In this document: positions 37,073-50,384 of the stretch, in pieces | Position numbering within the stretch: the first letter of the stretch is position 1 | Layout of the letters: the number at the start of each line of letters is the position of its first letter | Assembly (NCBI GenBank): GCA_028554795.2 | Contig: JAPYKE020000537.1 | Location: forward strand, 124,001-188,000 | Source: Sinohyriopsis cumingii | Lineage: Eukaryota; Mollusca; Bivalvia; Unionida; Unionidae | Reading direction: 5' to 3' | Length of the DNA stretch: 64,000 nt | Notes under the pieces: model-generated | The model's database searches: none | What the model was told of the DNA's origin: nothing | Seen by the model: the letters and a program-made list of their open reading frames with translations, nothing else | Translations under genes and position numbers: made by a program

Positions 37073-40000
37073 ATACCGTTTGTTAACATTTGCGTGTTTT
37101 TAATAGCCGGTAAGCCCTATGGCGCCCCTTAATTTGCTGTTTCGTCTGCCGGAAATTCGTCAGGACTATCTTCCTAGGTGGACTCTATCTCCTAGAGATC
37201 AAATATCCATGGTGGACCCATGTGAAGACTTATAAGGAGGGGACAAATATCTCACTTGTATATAATCTTACGGCAGTTGATCTGCTCGACTTCCTTTATT
37301 TAGTCGAACGTGTCTCGAAATCGGCTGGACGAATTTTCTCTAAATTTTTACTGCTGTTAGAAAAGGGTCTTATTTCAAAACGATATAAGCGGCATCGAAA
37401 TCAAAATCCTGTAAGTAAGGTTTCCATGAGTACAAACTATTAATACCGTTTGTTAACATTTGCGTGTTTTTCATAGCCGGTAATCCCTATGACGCCCCTT
37501 AATTTCCTGTTTCGTCTGCAGGAAATTCGTCAGGACTTTCTTCCTAAGTGGACTCTATCTCCTAGAGATAAAATATCCATGGTGGACTCATGTGAAAAAT
37601 TATAAAGAGGGGACAAAGATCTCACATGTATATAATCTTACTGCATGTGATCTGCTCGACTTCCTTTATTTCGTAGCACTTTTCTCGAAATCGGCTGGAC
37701 GAATTTTCTTTAAATGTTTCCTGCTGTTAGAAAAGGGTCTTATTTCAGAACGATATAAGCGACATCGAAATCAAAGTTGTCTATGTAAGGTTTCCATGAG
37801 TACAATCTATTAATACCGTTTGTTAACATTTGCGTGTTTTTCATAGATGGTAAGCCCTTTGACGCCCCTTATCTTGCTGTTTCGTCTGCAGGAAATTCGT
37901 CAGGACTTTCTTCGTAGGTGGACTCTATCTCCTAGAGATAAAATATCCATGGTCAACTCATGTGAAGACTTATAAAGAGGGGACTAATGGCTCACTTGTA
38001 TATAATCTTACGGAATGTGATCTGCTCGACTTCCTTTACTTAGTCGCACGTTTCTCGAAATAGGATGGACGAATTTTCTTCAAATTTTCTGTGCTGTTAG
38101 AAAAGGGTCTTATTTCAAAACGATATAAGGGGCATCGAAATCAACGTCCTCTATGTAAGGTTTCCATGAGTACAAACTATAAATACCGTTTGTTAACATT
38201 TGCGTGTTTTTCATAGCCTGTAAGCCCTATGGCGCCCCTTATTTTGCTTTTTCGTCTGCAGGAAATTCGTCAGGACTTTCTTCGTAGGTGGACTCTTTCT
38301 AATAGAGATAAAATATCCATGGTGGACTCATGTGAAGACTTATGAAGAGGGTTCTAATGACTCACATGTATATAATCTTACGGCATGTGATCTGCTCGAC
38401 TTCCTTTATTTAGTCGCACGTTCCTCGAAATCGGCTGGACGAATTTTCTTCCAATTTTTCCTGCTGTTAGAAAAGGGTCTTATTTCAGAACGATATAAGC
38501 GACATCGAAATCAAAATTCTGCAAGTAAGGTTTCCATGAGTACAAACTATTAATACCGTTTGTTAACATTTGCGTGTTTTTCATAGCCGGTAAGCCCTAT
38601 GGCGCCCCTTAATTTGCTGTTTCGTCTGCAGGAAATTCGTCAGGATTATCTTCCTAAGTGGACTCTATCTCCTAGAGATAAAATATCCATGGTGGACCCA
38701 TGTGAAGACTTATAAATTGGGGACTAATATCTCACATGTATATAATCTTACGGAATGTGATCTGCTCGACTTCCTTTATTTAGTCGTACGTGTCTCGAAA
38801 TCGGCTGACGAATTTTCTTTAAATTTTTCCTGCTGTGAGAAAAGGGTCTTATTTCAAAACGATATAAGCGGCATCGAAATCAAAGTCCTCTAAGTATGGT
38901 TGCCATGAGTACAAACTATTAATACCGTTTGTTAACATTTGCGTGTTATTCATAGCCGGTAAGCCCTATGGCGCCCATTATTTTGCTGTTTCGTCTGCAG
39001 GAAATTCGTCAGGACTTTCTTCTTAGGTGGACTCCATCTCCTAGAGATAAAATATCCATGGTGGACCCATGTGAAGACTTACAAAGAGGGGACTAATGGC
39101 TCACTTGTATATAATCTTACGGAATGTGATCTTCTCGACTTCCTTTATTTAGTCGTACGTGTCTCGAAATCGGCTGGACGAATTTTCTTTAAATTTTTTC
39201 TGCTGTTAGAAAAGGGTATTGTTTCAAAACGATATAATCGGCATAGAAATCAAAGTCCTCTAAGTATGGTTGCCATGAGTACAAACTATTAATACCGTTT
39301 GTTAACATTTGCGTGTTTTTCATAGCCGGTAAGCCCTATGACGCCCCTTATTTTCCTGTTTCGTCTGCAGGAAATTCGTCAGGACTTTCTTCCTAGGTGG
39401 ACTCTATCTCCTAGAGATAAAATATCCATGGTGGACTCATGTGAAAACTTATAAAGAGGGGACAAATATCTCACATGTATATAATCTTACTGCATGTGAT
39501 CAGCTCGACTTCCTTTATTTCGTAGCACGTTTCTCGAAATCGCCTGGACGAATTTTCTTCAAATTTTTCCTGCTGTTAGAAAAGGGTCCTATTTGAGATC
39601 GATATAAGCGACATCGAAATCAAAATCCTCTATGTAAGGTTTCCATGAGTACAATCTATTAATACCGTTTGTTAACATTTGCGTGTTTTTCATAGATGGT
39701 AAGCCCTTTGACGCCCCTTATCTTGCTGTTTCGTCTGCTGGAAATTCGACAGGACTTTCTTCGTAGGTGGACTCTATCTCCTAGAGATAAAATATCCATG
39801 GTGGACTCATGTGAAGACTTATAAAGAGGGGACTAATGACTCACATGTATATAATCTTACGGAATGTGATCTGCTCGACTTCCTTTACTTAGTCGCACGT
39901 TCCTCGAAATAGGATGGACGAATTTTCTTTAAATTTTTCCTGCTGTTAGAAAAGGGTCTTATTTCAAAACGATATACGCGGCATCGAAATCAAAGTCCTC

Positions 40001-41140
40001 TAAGTATGGTTGCCATGAGTACAAACTATTAATACCGTTTGTTAACATTTGCGTGTTTTTCATAGCCGGTAAGCCCTATGGCGCCCATTATTTTGCTGTT
40101 TCGTCTTCAGGAGATTCGTCAGGACTTTCTTCTTAGGTGGACTCTATCTCGTAGAGATAAAATATCCATGGTGGACCCATGTGAAGACTTACAAAGAGGG
40201 GACTAATGGCTCACTTGTATATAATCTTACGGCATGTGATCTGCTCGACTTCCTTTATTTAGTCGTACGTGTCTCGAAATCGGCTGACGAATTTTCTTTA
40301 AATTTTTACTGCTGTTAGAAAAGGGTCTTATTTCAAAACCATATAAGCGGCATCGAAATCAAAGTCCTCTAAGTATGGTTTCGATGAGTACAAACTATTA
40401 ATACCGTTTGTTAACATTTGCGTGTTTTTCATAGCCGGTAAGCCCTATGGCGCCCCTTATTTTGCTGTTTCGTCTGCAGAAAATTCGTCAGGACTTTCTT
40501 CCTAGGTGGACTCTATCTCCTAGGGATAAAATATCCATGGTGGACCCATGTGAAGACTTATAAGGAGGGGACAAATATCTCACTTGTATATAATCTTACG
40601 GCATGTGATCTGCTCGACTTCCTTTATTTAGATGCACGTGTCTCGAAATCGGCTGGACGAATTTTCTTTACCTTTTTTCTGCTGTTAGAAAATGGTCTTA
40701 TTTCAAAACGGTATAAGCGGCATCGAAATCAAAGTCCTCTAAGTATGGTTGCCATGAGTACAAACTATTAATACCGTTTGTTAACATTTGCGTGTTTTTC
40801 ATAGCCGGTAAGCCCTATGACGCCCCTTATTTTGCTGTTTCGTCTGCAGGAAATTCGTCAGGACTTTCTTCCTAGGTGGACTCTATCTCCTAGAGATAAA
40901 ATGTCCATGGTGGACTCATGTGAAGACTTATAAAGAGGGGACTAATGGCTCACTTGTATATAATCTTACGCCAAGTGATCTGCTCGACTTCCTTTATTTA
41001 GTCGTAAGTGTCTCGAAATCAGCTGGACGAATTTTCTTTAAATTTTTTCTGCTGTTAGAAAAGGCTCTTATTTCAGAACGATAGAAGAGGCATCGAAATC
41101 AAAATCATCTAAGTAAGGTTTCCATGAGTACAAACTATTA
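37073..41140 (+). repeat. SINE-free satellite core, middle part
   Basis: Monomers start at 37073, 37443, 37813, 38183, 38553, 38922, 39292, 39662, 40032, 40401 and 40771. Monomer 37073 looks like a hybrid: its left half (GTCTGCCGGAAATTC, ACTATCTTCC) matches 45579 and its right half (AGTCGAACGTGTC) matches 45948. Monomers 37443-38552 match 46318-47427. Confidence 0.87.
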
Positions 41141-44098
41141 ATACCGTTTGTTAACATTTGCGTGTTTTTCATAGCCGGTAAGCCCTATGGCGCCCCTCAA
41201 TTTGCTGTTTCGTCTGCAGGAAATTCGTCAGGACTTTCTTCCTAGGTGGACTCTATCTCCTAGAGATAAAATATCCATGGTGGACTCATGTGAAAACTTA
41301 TAAAGAGGGGACTAATTTCTCACTTGTATATAATCTTACTGCATGTGATCTGCTCGACTTCCTTTATTTCGTCGTATGTTTCTCGAAATAGGCTGGACGA
41401 ATTTTCTTTAAATTTTTTCTGCTGTTAGAAAACAGTCTTATTTCAAAACGGTATAAGCGGCATCGAAATCAAAATCCCCTAAGTATGGTTGCCATGAGTA
41501 CAAACTATTAATACCGTTTGTTAACATTTGCGTGTTTTTCATAGCCGGTAAGGCCTATGGCGCCCATTATTTTGCTGTTTCGTCTGCAGGAAATTCGTCA
41601 GGACTTTCTTGCTAGGTGGACTCTATCTCCTAGAGATAAAATATCCATGGTGGACCCATGTGAAGACTTACAAAGAGGGGACTAATATCTCACATGTATA
41701 TAATCTTACGGAATGTGATCTGCTCGACTTCCTTTATTTAATCGCACGTTTCTCGAAATGGCCTGGACGAATTTTCTTTAAATTTTTCCTGCTGTTAGAA
41801 AAGGGTCTTATTTCAAAACGATATAAGCGGCATCGAAATCAAGATCCTCTAAGTAAGGTTTCCATGAGTACAAACTATTAATACCGTTTGTTAACATTTG
41901 CGTGTTTTCATAGCCCGTAAGCCCTATGTCGCCCATTATTTTGCTGTTTCGTCTGCAGGAAATTCGTCAGGACTTTCTTCGTAGGTGGACTCTATCTCCT
42001 AGAGATAAAATATCCATGGTGGACCCATGTGAAGACTTATAAGGAGGGGACTAATGTCTCACATGTATATAATCTTACGGCATGATATCTGCTGGACTTC
42101 GTTTATTTCGTCGCACGTGTCTCGAAATCGGCTGAAGGAATTTTCTTCAAATTTTTCCTGCTGTTAGAAAAGGGGCTTATTTCAGAATGATATAAGCGAA
42201 ATCGAAATTAAAATCCTCCAAGTAAGATTTCCATGAGTACAAACTATTAATACCGTTTGTTAACATTTGCGTGTTTTTCATAGCAGGTAAGCCCTATGGC
42301 GCTCCTTATTTTGCTGTCTCGTCTGCAGGAAATTCGTCAGGACTTTCTTCCTAGATGGACTCTATGTCCTAGAGATAAAATATCCATGGTGGTCCCAGGT
42401 GAAGACTTATAAAGAGGATACTAATATCTCAAATGTATATAATCTTACGGAATGTGATCTGCTCGACTTCCTTTATTTAGTCGCACATTTCTCGAAATCG
42501 CCTGGACGAATTTTCCTCAAATTTTTCCTGTTGTTAGAAAAGGGTCTTGTTTCAGATCGATATAAGCGACATGGAAATCAAAATCCTCTATGTAAGGTTT
42601 CCATGAGTACAAACTATTAATACCGTTTGTGAACATTTGCGTGTTTTTCATAGCCGGTAAGCCCTATGGCGCCCCTTATTTTGCTTTTTCGTCTGCAGGA
42701 AATTCGTCAGGACTTTCCTCCTAGGTGGACTCTATCTAACAGAGATAAAATATCCATGGTGGACTCATGTGAAGACTTATAAAGAGGGTTCTAATGACTC
42801 ACATGTATATAATCTTACGGCATGTGATCTGGTCGACTTCCCTTATTTAGTCGCACGTTCCTCGAAATCGGCTGGACGAATTTTCTTCAAATTTTTCCTG
42901 CTGTTAGAAAAGGGTCTTATTTCAGAACGATATAAGCGACATCGAAATCAAAATCCTGTAAGTAAGGTTTCCATGAGTACAAACTATTAATACCGTTTGT
43001 TAACATTTGCGTGTTTTTCATAGCCGGTAACCCCTATGGCGCCCCTTAATTTGCTCTTTCGTCTGCAGGAAATTCGTCAGGACTATCTTCCTAGGTGGAC
43101 TCTATCTCCTAGAGATCAAATATCCATGGTGGACCCATGTGAAGACTTATAAAGAGGGGACTAATATCTCACTTGTATATAATCTTACGGAATGTGATCT
43201 GCTCGACTTCCTTTATTTAGTCGCACGTGTCTCGAAATCGGCTTGACGAATTTTCTTTAAATTTTTTCTGCTGTTAGAAAAGGGTTTTGTTTCAAAACGA
43301 TATAAGCGGCATCGAAATCAAAGTCCTCTAAGTATGGTTGCCATGAGTACAAACTATAAATACCGTTTGTTAACATTTGCGTGTTTTTCATAGCCGGTAA
43401 GCCCTATGACGCCCCTTAATTTCCTGTTTCGTCTGCAGGAAATTCGTCAGGACTTTCTTCGTAGGTGGACTCTATCTCCTAGAGATAAAACATCCATGGT
43501 GGACCCATGTGAAGACTTATAAGGAGGGGACAAATATCTCACTTGTATATAATCTTACGGCATGTGATCTGCTCGACTTCCTTTATTTAGTCGTACGTGT
43601 CTCGAAATCGGCAGGACGAATTTTCTTTAAATTTTTTCTGCTGTTAGAAAAGGGTCTTATTTCAAAACGGTATAAGCGGCATCGAAATCAATGTCCTCTA
43701 AGTATGGTTTCCATGAGTACAAACTATTAATACCGTTTGTTAACATTTGCGTGTTTTTCATAGCCGGTAAGCCCTATGACGCCCCTTATTTTGCTGTTTC
43801 GTCTGCAGGAAATTCGTCAGGACTTTCTTCCTAGTGGACTCTATCTCCTAGAGATAAAATGTCCATGGTGGACTCATGTGAAAACTTATAAAGAGGGGAC
43901 TAATTTCTCACTTGTATATAATCTTACGGCATGTGATCTGCTCGACTTCCTTTATTTAGTCGTCCGTGTCTCGAAAACGGCTTGACAAATTTTCTTTAAA
44001 TTTTTTCTGCTGTTAGAAAAGGGTCTTATTTCAAAACGATATAAGCGGCATCGAAATCAAAATCCTCTAAGTAAGGTTCCCATGAGTACAAACTATTA
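41141..44098 (+). repeat. Duplicated 2.96-kb block, copy 1
   Basis: Eight monomers: 41141, 41511, 41881, 42250, 42620, 42990, 43360, 43730. Every one has a counterpart 6,286-6,287 bp downstream in the same order. Diagnostics: CGCCCCTCAATTTGC (41141/47428), CTTGCTAGGTGG (41511/47798), ATGTCGCCCATT (41881/48168), TATCTCAAATGTAT (42250/48537), GGTAACCCCTATGG (42990/49276) and CTATAAATACC at the start of 43360/49646. Confidence 0.9.
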
Positions 44099-47000
44099 AT
44101 ACCGTTTGTTAACATTTGCGTGTTTTTCATAGCCGGTAAGCCCTATGACGCCCCTTAATTTCCTGTTTCGTCTGCAGGAAATTCGTCAGGACTTTCTTCG
44201 TAGGTGGACTCTATCTCCTAGAGATAAAATATCCATGGTGGACCCATGTGAAGACTTATAAGGAGGGGACAAATATCTCACATGTATATAATCTAACTGC
44301 ATGTGATCTGCTCGACTTCCTTTATTTGGTCGCACTTTTCTCGAAATCGCCTGGACGAATTTTCTTCAAATTTTTCCTGCTGTTAGAAAAGGGTCTTATT
44401 TCAGATCGATATAAGCGACATCGAAATCAAAGTTCTCTATGTAAGGTTTCCATGAGTACAAACTATTAATACCGTTTGTTAACATTTGCGTGTTTTTCAT
44501 AGATGCTAAGCCCTTTGACGCCCCTTATCTTGCTGTTTCGTCTGCAGGAAATTCGTCAGGACTTTCTTCCTAGGTGGACTCTATTTCCTAGAGATAAAAT
44601 GTCCATGGTGGACTCATGTGAAAACTTATAAAGAGGGGACTAATTTCTCACTTGTATATAATCTTACGGCATGTGATCTGCTCGACTTCCTTTATTTAGT
44701 CGTCCGTGTCTCGAAAACGGCTTGACAAATTTTCTTTAAATTTTTTCTGCTGTTAGAAAAGGGTCTTATTTCAAAACGATATAAGCGGCATCGAAATCAA
44801 AATCCTCTAAGTAAGGTTCCCATGAGTACAAACTATTACTTCCGTTTGTTAACATTTGCGTGTTTTTCATAGACGGTAAGACCTATGACGCCGTTTAATT
44901 TCCTGTTTCGTCTGCAGGAAATTCGTCAGGACTTTCTTCGTAGGTGGACTCTATCTCCTAGAGATCAAATATCCATGGTGGAACCATGTGAAGACTTATA
45001 AGGAGGGGACAAATATCTCACATGTATATAATCTTACTGCATGTGATCTGTTCGACTTCCTTTACTTCGTCGCACGTTTCTCGAAATTACCTGGACGAAT
45101 TTTCTTCAAAGTTTTCATCCTGTTAGAAAAGGGTCTTATTTCAGATCGATATAAGCGACATCGAAATCAAAGTTCTCTATGTAAGGTTTCCATGAGTACA
45201 AACTATTAATACCGTTTGTGAACATTTGCGTGTTTTTCATAGCCGGTAAGCCCTATGGCGCCCCTTATTTTGCTTTTTCGTCTGCAGGAAATTCGTCAGG
45301 ACTTTCTTCGTAGGTGGACTCTTTCTAATAGAGATAAAATATCCATGGTGGACTCATGTGAAGACTTATGAAGAGGGTTCTAATGACTCACATGTATATA
45401 ATCTTACGGCATGTGATCTGCTCGACTTCCTTTATTTAGTCGCACGTTCCTCGAAATGGGCTGGACGAATTTTCTTCAAATTTTTCCTGCTGTTAGAAAA
45501 GGGTCTTATTTCAGAACGATATAAGCGACATCGAAATCAAAATCCTGTAAGTAAGGTTTCCATGAGTACAAACTATTAATACCGTTTGTGAACATTTGCG
45601 TGTTTTTCATAGCCGGTAAGCCCTATGGCGCCCCTTAATTTGCTCTTTCGTCTGCCGGAAATTCGTCAGGACTATCTTCCTAGGTGGACTCTATCTCCTA
45701 GAGATCAAATATCCATGGTGGACCCATGTGAAGACTTATAAAGAGGGGACTAATATCTAACATGTATATAATCTTACGGAATGTGATCTGCTCGACTTCC
45801 TTTATTTAGTCGTACGTGTCTCGAAATCGGCTGACGAATTTTCTTTAAATTTTTCCTGCTGTTAGAAAAGGGTCTTATTTCAAAACGATATAAGCGGCAT
45901 CGAAATGAAAGTCCTCTAAGTATGGTTTCGATGAGTACAAACTATTAATACCGTTTGTTAACATTTGCGTGTTTTTCATAGCCGGTAAGCCCTATGGCGC
46001 CCATTATTTTGCTGTTTCGTCTGCAGGAAATTCGTCAGGACTTTCTTCGTAGGTGGACTCTATCTCCTAGGGATAAAATATCCATGGTGGACCCATGTGA
46101 AGACTTATAAGGAGGGGACAAATATCTCACTTGTATATAATCTTACGGCATGTGATCTGCTCGACTTCCTTTATTTAGTCGAACGTGTCTCGAAATCGGC
46201 TGGACGAATTTTCTTTAAATTTTTACTGCTATTAGAAAAGGGTCTTATTTCAAAACGATATAAGCGGCATCGAAATCAAAATCCTCTAAGTAAGGTTTCC
46301 ATGAGTACAAACTATTAATACCGTTTGTTAACATTTGCGTGTTTTTCATAGCCGGTAAGCCCTATGACGCCCATTAATTTCCTGTTTCGTCTGCAGGAAA
46401 TTCGTCAGGACTTTCTTCCTAGGTGGACTCTATCTCCTAGAGATAAAATATCCATGGTGGACTCATGTGAAAACTTATAAAGAGGGGACAAATATCTCAC
46501 ATGTATATAATCTTACTGCATGTGATCTGCTCGACTTCCTTTATTTCGTAGCACGTTTCTCGAAATCGGCTGGACGAATTTTCTTCAAATTTTTCCTGCT
46601 GTTAGAAAAGGGTCTTATTTCAGAACGATATAAGCGACATCGAAATCAAAGTTCTCTATGTGAGGTTTCCATGAGTACAATCTATTAGTACCGTTTGTTA
46701 ACATTTGCGTGTTTTTCATAGATGGTAAGCCCTTTGACGCCCCTTATCTTGCTGTTTCGTCTGCAGGAAATTCGTCAGGACTTTCTTCGTAGGTGGACTC
46801 TATCTCCTAGAGATAAAATATCCATGGTGGACTCATGTGAAGACTTATAAAGAGGGGACTAATGACTCACATGTATATAATCTTACGGAATGTGATCTGC
46901 TCGACTTCCTTTACTTAGTCGCACGTTTCTCGAAATAGGATGGACGAATTTTCTTTAAATTTTCTGTGCTGTTAGAAAAGGGTCGTATTTCAAAACGATA

Positions 47001-47427
47001 TAAGGGGCATCGAAATCAAAGTCCTCTAAGGAAGGTTTCCATGAGTACAAACTATTAATACCGTTTGTTGACATTTGCGTGTTTTTCATAGCCGGTAAGC
47101 CCTATGGCGCCCCTTATTTTGCTTTTTCGTCTGCAGGAAATTCGTCAGGACTTTCTTGGAAGGTGGACTCTTTCTAATAGAGATAAAATATCCATGGTGG
47201 ACTCATGTGAAGTCTTATAAAGAGGGGACTAATGGCTCACATGTATATAATCTTACGGCATGTGATCTGCTCGACTTCCTTTTTTTAGTCGCACGTTTCT
47301 CGAAATCGGCTGGACGAATTTTCGTCAAAATTTTCCTGCTGTTAGAAAAGGGTCTTATTTCAGAACGATAAAAGCGGCATCGAAATCAAAATCCTGTAAG
47401 TAAGGTTTCCATGAGTACAAACTATTA
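44099..47427 (+). repeat. Satellite monomers between the two 2.96-kb blocks
   Basis: Nine monomers: 44099, 44469, 44839, 45209, 45579, 45948, 46318, 46688, 47058. Monomers 44839-47427 run in the same order as 36334-38552, apart from one missing monomer there. 45579-46688 matches 52971-54080 at a 7,392-bp spacing. This stretch therefore belongs to two overlapping duplications. Confidence 0.87.
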
Positions 47428-50384
47428 ATACCGTTTGTTAACATTTGCGTGTTTTTCATAGCCGGTAAGACCTATGGCGCCCCTCAATTTGCTGTTTCGT
47501 CTGCAGGAAATTCGTCAGGACTTTCTTCCTAGGTGGACTCTATCTCCTAGAGATAAAATATCCATGGTGGACTCATGTGAAAACTTATAAAGAGGGGACT
47601 AATTTCTCACTTGTATATAATCTTACGGCATGTGATCTGCTCGACTTCCTTTATTTCGTCGCATGTTTCTCGAAATAGGCTGGACGAATTTTCTTTAAAT
47701 TTTTTCTGCTGTTAGAAAACAGTCTTATTTCAAAACGGTATAAGCGGCATCGAAATCAAAATCCCCTAAGTATGGTTGCCATGAGTACAAACTATTAATA
47801 CCGTTTGTTAACATTTGCGTGTTTTTCATAGCCGGTAAGGCCTATGGCGCCCATTATTTTGCTGTTTCGTCTGCAGGAAATTCGTCAGGACTTTCTTGCT
47901 AGGTGGACTCTATCTCCTAGAGATAAAATATCCATGGTGGACCCATGTGAAGACTTACAAAGAGGGGACTAATATCTCACATGTATATAATCTTACGGAA
48001 TGTGATCTGCTCGACTTCCTTTATTTAATCGCACGTTTCTCGAAATGGCCTGGACGAATTTTCTTTAAATTTTTACTGCTGTTAGAAAAGGGTCTTATTT
48101 CAAAACCATATAAGCGGCATCGAAATCAAAATCCTCTAAGTAAGGTTTCCATGAGTACAAACTATTAATACCGTTTGTTAACATTTGCGTGTTTTCATAG
48201 CCGGTAAGCCCTATGTCGCCCATTATTTTGCTGTTTCGTCTGCAGGAAATTCGTCAGGACTTTCTTCGTAGGTGGACTCTATCTCCTAGAGATAAAATAT
48301 CCATGGTGGACCCATGTGAAGACTTATAAGGAGGGGACTAATGTCTCACATGTATATTATCTTACGGCATGATATCTGCTCGACTTCCTTTATTTCGTCG
48401 CACGTGTCTCGAAATCGGCTGAAGGAATTTTCTTCAAATTTTTCCTGCTGTTAGAAAAGGGGCTTATTTCAGAATGATATAAGCGAAATCGAAATTAAAG
48501 TCCTCCAAGTAAGATTTCCATGAGTACAAACTATTAATACCGTTTGTTAACATTTGCGTGTTTTTCATAACCGGTAAGCCCTATGGCGCCCCTTATTTTG
48601 CTGTTTCGTCTGCAGGAAATTCGTCAGGACTTTCTTCCTAGATGGACTCTATCTCCTAGAGATAAAATATCCATGGTGGTCCCATGTGAAGACTTATAAA
48701 GAGGATACTAATATCTCAAATGTATATAATCTTACGGAATGTGGTCTGCTCGACTTCCTTTATTTAGTCGCACATTTCTCGAAATCGCCTGGACGAATTT
48801 TCTTCAAATTTTTCCTGTTGTTAGAAAAGGGTCTTATTTCAGATCGATATAAGCGACATGGAAATCAAAATCCTCTATGTAAGGTTTCCATGAGTACAGA
48901 CTATTAATACCGTTTTTGACATTTGCGTGTTTTTCATAGCCGGTAAGCCCTATGGCGCCCCTTATTTTGCTTTTTCGTCTGCAGGAAATTCGTCAGGACT
49001 TTCCTCCTAGGTGGACTCTATCTAACAGAGATAAAATATCCATGGTGGACTCATGTGAAGACTTATAAAGAGGGTTCTAATGACTCACATGTATATAATC
49101 TTACGGCATGTGATCTGGTCGACTTCCTTTATTTAGTCGCACGTTCCTCGAAATGGGCTGGACGAATTTTCTTCAAATTTTTCCTGCTGTTAGAAAAGGG
49201 TCTTATTTCAGAACGATATAAGCGACATCGAAATCAAAATCCTGTAAGTAAGGTTTCCATGAGTACAAACTATTAATACCGTTTGTTAACATTTGCGTGT
49301 TTTTCATAGCCGGTAACCCCTATGGCGCCCCTTAATTTGCTCTTTCGTCTGCAGGAAATTCGTCAGGACTATCTTCCTAGGTGGACTCTATCTCCTAGAG
49401 ATCAAATATCCATGGTGGACCCATGTGAAGACTTATAAAGAGGGGACTAATATCTCACTTGTATATAATCTTACGGAATGTGATCTGCTCGACTTCCTTT
49501 ATTTAGTCGCACGTGTCTCGAAATCGGCTTGACGAATTTTCTTTAAATTTTTTCTGCTGTTAGAAAAGGGTTTTGTTTCAAAACGATATAAGCGGCATCG
49601 AAATCAAAGTCCTCTAAGTATGGTTGCCATGAGTACAAACTATAAATACCGTTTGTTAACATTTGCGTGTTTTTCATAGCCGGTAAGCCCTATGACGCCC
49701 CTTAATTTCCTGTTTCGTCTGCAGGAAATTCGTCAGGACTTTCTTCGTAGGTGGACTCTATCTCCTAGAGATAAAAAATCCATGGTGGACCCATGTGAAG
49801 ACTTATAAGGAGGGGACAAATATCTCACTTGTATATAATCTTACGGCATGTGATCTGCTCGACTTCCTTTATTTAGTCGTACGTGTCTCGAAATCGGCTG
49901 GACGAATTTTCTTCAAATTTTTTCTGCTGTTAGAAAAGGGTCTTATTTCAAAACGGTATAAGCGGCATCGAAATCAATGTCCTCTAAGTATGGTTTCCAT
50001 GAGTACAAACTATTAATACCGTTTGTCAACATTTGCGTGTTTTTCATAGCCGGTAAGCCCTATGACGCCCCTTATTTTGCTGTTTCGTCTGCAGGAAATT
50101 CGTCAGGACTTTCTTCCTAGTGGACTCTATCTCCTAGAGATAAAATGTCCATGGTGGACTCATGTGAAAACTTATAAAGAGGGGACTAATTTCTCACTTG
50201 TATATAATCTTACGGCATGTGATCTGCTCGACTTCCTTTATTTAGTCGTCCGTGTCTCGAAAACGGCTTGACAAATTTTCTTTAAATTTTTTCTGCTGTT
50301 AGAAAAGGGTCTTATTTCAAAACGATATAAGCGGCATCGAAATCAAAATCCTCTAAGTAAGGTTCCCATGAGTACAAACTATTA
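47428..50384 (+). repeat. Duplicated 2.96-kb block, copy 2
   Basis: Eight monomers: 47428, 47798, 48168, 48537, 48907, 49276, 49646, 50016. This is the partner of the block at 41141. A private change is the start of monomer 48907, CCGTTTTTGACATTTG, where bases of GTTTGTTAAC are lost; it is 369 bp. Confidence 0.9.
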
